This document shows, one piece after another, positions 42,759 to 45,177 of a stretch of 45,177 nt of DNA; position 1 is the first letter of the stretch, and every line of letters begins with the position of its first letter. The DNA lies in contig JAMONZ010000036.1 of the NCBI GenBank assembly GCA_027066315.1, positions 1 to 45,177 on the forward strand, in the 5' to 3' direction. This DNA comes from Hyphomicrobiales bacterium. GTDB taxonomy: Bacteria; Pseudomonadota; Alphaproteobacteria; Rhizobiales; Devosiaceae. The notes below the pieces were generated by a model. That model worked only from the letters and a program-made list of their open reading frames with translations. It ran no database searches and was not told where the DNA came from. A program made the translations under genes and the position numbers.

Positions 42759-44153
42759 TTAAAATAAACCAAACCACAATGCAGCCAAACCCAAAACTGC
42801 AAAAAAGCCAACAACATCAGTAACTGTAGTTACAAAGGCACTAGAGGCAACAGCTGGGTCAATCCCCACTTTATTTAATGATAATGGGATTATAATTCCA
42901 GCCAAGCCCGCCACCGCCATATTAACTACCATAGCAATACCCATAATCACCCCTAGCGCAATATTTGAGAACCAAACAGCTGTAACAGCACCAATAATTA
43001 TTGCAAAAATAATTCCATTCACTAGCCCAACCAACCCCTCACGATTGATAAGCCTATACATATTAAACCTATCAAGATCTTTCATAGAAATGGCACGCAC
43101 TGTAACTGTCATGGTTTGTATTCCCGCATTCCCCCCCATTGAAGCTACAATTGGCATAAGCACCGCCAAAGCAACCATCTGCTCTATCGTTGCATCAAAC
43201 AAAGCAATTACACTAGAGGCCAAAATTGCTGTACCAAGGTTTACTGCAAGCCAAGTGAACCTAGACTTAACAGCCTTAAAAACACTATCAGATATACTCT
43301 CATTACCAATGCCCACCAATGCTTTAATGTCTTCATCAACCTCTTCTTGAATGACATCAACAATATCATCAATAGTTAAAACCCCAACCATTCGTTGGTT
43401 TTCATCAACAACGGCAACCTCAACTAAATCATAATGATCAAAAATATGTGCCGCCTCTTCTTGATCCAAAGAAGCATCAATCTTTATCACTTCTGAATTC
43501 ATTAATTCTTTAACTTTAATTGAGCGTTTTGCCCTCAATAACTTATCAAGTGCAATAATACCTAAAAGATTATAAGCTGGATCAACCACATATATTTGGT
43601 AAAATTCTTCAGGTAGACTTTCATCTATTCGCATTTGATCAATCATTTGACCAACATTCAAAAATGGAGCAATTGCAATAAACTCCGATTGCATTCTACG
43701 ACCAGCAGAATCTTCTGGAAAATCGAGAGATCGTTTAAGCGACATTCGCTCTTGAGCAGGAATTTTAGCTAGAATATCTTCTCGTTCAGGCTCATCAATA
43801 TCCTCAAGGATAAAAACAGCATCGTCACTATCAATTTCACTAACACCACGAGCAATGTCAGCATTAGGCAAGGCATCTATTAGTTGCAATCTAATAGCTT
43901 CATCAACTTCAGCCAGCGCAGAATAGTCAAACTTATCACCTAAAAGAGAAAGCAACTTTTCACGCTCTTCAAACTCAAGCGTCTCTAAAACATCACCAAC
44001 ATCTGCAGCATGAAGCTCAAAAAACTGCTTTTGGACACTAGCTTTATCACCATCAAGAATATTAGACCGTAATTTTTCTATCCACTCTAATGATAGCTGT
44101 CTATCATCATCGTGAAGGTCAAGATGCTCGTTGGTATTTTCTTCTAAGCTCAT
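42759..44153 (-). CDS. mgtE: Magnesium transporter MgtE
   Basis: Mg2+ channel of the inner membrane gated by its own cytoplasmic domains. It has 464 residues. The order is an MgtE N-domain (about 20-135, helical repeats), two CBS domains (about 140-265, with the Asp-rich DDIVDVIQEEVDEDI linker), and five helices. The pore signature PIVASMGGNAGIQTMTV and the last conserved loop VGIDPAVASSAFVTTVTDVV with the Mg-coordinating aspartate are present. On the minus strand TTGCTA (44218-44213) and TATTTT (44194-44189), spaced 18, form a candidate promoter. No known Mg-sensing riboswitch was recognised in the leader. Confidence 0.95.
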   Translation of the reverse strand: MSLEENTNEHLDLHDDDRQLSLEWIEKLRSNILDGDKASVQKQFFELHAADVGDVLETLEFEEREKLLSLLGDKFDYSALAEVDEAIRLQLIDALPNADIARGVSEIDSDDAVFILEDIDEPEREDILAKIPAQERMSLKRSLDFPEDSAGRRMQSEFIAIAPFLNVGQMIDQMRIDESLPEEFYQIYVVDPAYNLLGIIALDKLLRAKRSIKVKELMNSEVIKIDASLDQEEAAHIFDHYDLVEVAVVDENQRMVGVLTIDDIVDVIQEEVDEDIKALVGIGNESISDSVFKAVKSRFTWLAVNLGTAILASSVIALFDATIEQMVALAVLMPIVASMGGNAGIQTMTVTVRAISMKDLDRFNMYRLINREGLVGLVNGIIFAIIIGAVTAVWFSNIALGVIMGIAMVVNMAVAGLAGIIIPLSLNKVGIDPAVASSAFVTTVTDVVGFFAVLGLAALWFGLF

Positions 44154-44377
44154 ATCAAAGTCTCAACAATCACAATAAACACTATTTCAAAATATCATCA
44201 TAAATGAATATATAGCAAAATTATTTATTAATTATGCTCAAAAAGATATAGATTTAAATAAGATATAGGTCCGCAATGAATTCCTTAAAAAAAATATACG
44301 CTTTGCCAGTAAAACCCAAAACGCAACTAGCGATCTAAACAATAGCAAACACTAGTACACCGCCCAATCAATACCCA
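44154..44377. other. AT-rich gap upstream of mgtE
   Basis: Apart from the promoter-like pair noted for mgtE I see nothing here: no coding frame with a ribosome site and no strong hairpin. The base composition changes sharply to GC-rich at the repeats that follow. Confidence 0.6.
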
Positions 44378-44604
44378 AACTCCCAACCCCAATGCTTTGC
44401 ATCAAACGGCGGGGGTGTCGGGGTCGAGAGCAAAGCGACCAACGGCGACAAGAGAAAACCAAAGCCAAAAACTCCAACCCCAATACTCTGCACCAAACGG
44501 CGGGGGTGTCGGGGTCGGGAGCAAAGCGACCAACGGCGACAAGAGAAAGATAAGTCGGGGGTGTCGGGGTCGGGAGAGAAAGCGACCAACGGCGACAAGA
44601 GAAA
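44378..44604. repeat. Three GC-rich direct repeats beside tRNA-Thr
   Basis: Copy 1 (44378-44457) and copy 2 (44470-44548) are about 80 bases long and nearly identical; copy 3 (44556-44604) lacks the first third. The shared core runs CGGGGGTGTCGGGGTCG, then AGCGACCAACGGCGACAAGA. Copies 2 and 3 contain GGGGTCGGGAG, the reverse complement of CTCCCGACCCC inside the plus-strand reading of the adjacent tRNA gene (44628-44638). Copy 3 ends at the base before the tRNA CCA end. Open frames through it in several phases are a by-product of the composition and are not called. Confidence 0.9.
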
Positions 44605-44680
<76 letters not shown>

Positions 44681-44792
44681 GACAAAAGGTTGCTATCATT
44701 GAGTTGGCTTTTACGCAAGAGGCAAAATTAGATTAAAAGCATCTAATTGATTAAAAACGCAAGTTTAGCTTTACTGTGTTCACTTTCAAGGC

Positions 44793-44820
44793 TTTGCATG
44801 CTATTTATTAGTAATATAAT
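44793..44820 (+). promoter_or_regulatory. Candidate promoter of nadK
   Basis: TTTGCA (44793-44798) and a perfect TATAAT (44815-44820) are spaced 16 bases, 29 bases before the ATG. This is the best consensus promoter noticed in the window. Confidence 0.5.
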
Positions 44821-44849
44821 TAGAATTTTTCATTTTTTACGAGACTTTC

Positions 44850-45177
44850 ATGCCAAATAAAAACACCAAAATAGCTTTTGTTTCCAGTAATACAGAAAAA
44901 GCAGAATTTGCCGCTAAAAAATTACGTAAGAAATATGGTAATGTTGAAATAGAGAATGCCGATATTGTTGTTGCCCTTGGTGGTGATGGGCTAATGCTTG
45001 AAACTTTACACAAAACCATGAAATTAGATATTGCTGTTTTTGGCATGAATTGTGGTTCAATTGGGTTTTTGATGAATGATTTCCATGACAATGGCCTTAT
45101 TGAGCGACTAAATCTAGCTCGCCCTAAGGATATTTACCCCTTAACCATGAGCGTTATAGATATAAATGGCAAACACC
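44850..45177 (+). CDS. nadK: NAD kinase, 5' part (continues beyond window)
   Basis: Phosphorylates NAD to NADP. The first 109 residues are present and the frame is open at the window end; the family is about 255-300 residues long. The nucleotide-binding motif is VALGGDGLMLETLH (GGDG with the catalytic aspartate), followed by FGMNCGSIGFLMND, which corresponds to the conserved NxGxxGFL. The start is ATG 44850; GAGA lies about eight bases upstream, and a good promoter precedes it. Confidence 0.93.
   Translation, partial: MPNKNTKIAFVSSNTEKAEFAAKKLRKKYGNVEIENADIVVALGGDGLMLETLHKTMKLDIAVFGMNCGSIGFLMNDFHDNGLIERLNLARPKDIYPLTMSVIDINGKH

Noticed and set aside
44154-44260. Mg-sensing riboswitch ahead of mgtE
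   Set aside because: The leader predicted from the best promoter is only about 30 bases, too short for an M-box, and no stems were seen.
44378-44604. CRISPR array
   Set aside because: Only three copies, of about 80 and 50 bases with adjoining near-identical sequence rather than short repeats and unique spacers; no cas genes.

Overview
This window reads as a chromosomal backbone segment of an AT-rich alphaproteobacterium, most likely of the Hyphomicrobiales (Rhizobiales). The signs are family-specific: a divK-pleD pair, an HdaA-type short DnaA paralogue between perM-like and ppx genes, DUF3572 next to a zinc-ribbon DinB, DUF1489, a cysteine-free ribosomal protein L33, a pyrB-pyrC pair whose PyrC lacks the metal ligands, and gatC-gatA-chorismate mutase-gatB. 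I see no phage, insertion sequence, CRISPR array or plasmid functions. Almost all genes are intact housekeeping genes.

Layout. 1-8.3 kb: 3' part of AMP nucleosidase, then on the minus strand malic enzyme, a membrane EAL phosphodiesterase and aspS, then rnd on plus. 8.3-11.6 kb: minus-strand block perM-like > hdaA > ppx with overlapping ends. 11.7-14.4 kb: purM-purN and an EamA transporter. 14.4-14.5 kb: a repeat element. 14.6-18.2 kb: minus-strand operon gatC > gatA > chorismate mutase > gatB. 18.3-21.5 kb: ruvX, an unrecognised 515-residue coiled-coil protein, and an AEC transporter. 21.6-30.9 kb: a long plus-strand run pyrB-pyrC-plsY-dprA-topA-rnr-rpmG. 30.9-31.1 kb: a GC-rich, strongly folded intergenic segment that I propose is an RNA gene. 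31.2-33.0 kb: divK > pleD on minus. 33.1-36.3 kb: DUF3572-dinB-Rid-GDPD-HIT on plus. 36.3-39.1 kb: clpS > clpA on minus. 39.4-41.4 kb: a D,D-carboxypeptidase with a SPOR domain and a small unknown gene. 41.4-44.2 kb: mgtE, a possible 33-codon ORF, a GST and DUF1489 on minus. 44.4-44.7 kb: GC-rich direct repeats downstream of tRNA-Thr(UGU). 44.85 kb to the end: 5' part of nadK.

How the genes work together. The AspRS carries a residue typical of non-discriminating enzymes and the window encodes all of GatCAB, so Asn-tRNA(Asn) is probably made by transamidation here. DivK, PleD and the EAL protein point to cyclic-di-GMP cell-cycle and lifestyle control. ClpS-ClpA form the N-degron protease front end. 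Purine (purM, purN, amn) and pyrimidine (pyrB, pyrC) genes are represented.

No clear new multi-gene defence or mobile system is visible. The points most worth follow-up are the candidate RNA at 30945-31129, the unknown protein at 18786-20333, the in-frame 15-bp repeats at the pyrB/pyrC junction, the terminator directly in front of the GST ribosome-binding site, and the repeat cluster beside tRNA-Thr. Many start sites were moved inward from the longest frame on Shine-Dalgarno evidence, and each such case is stated in its entry.
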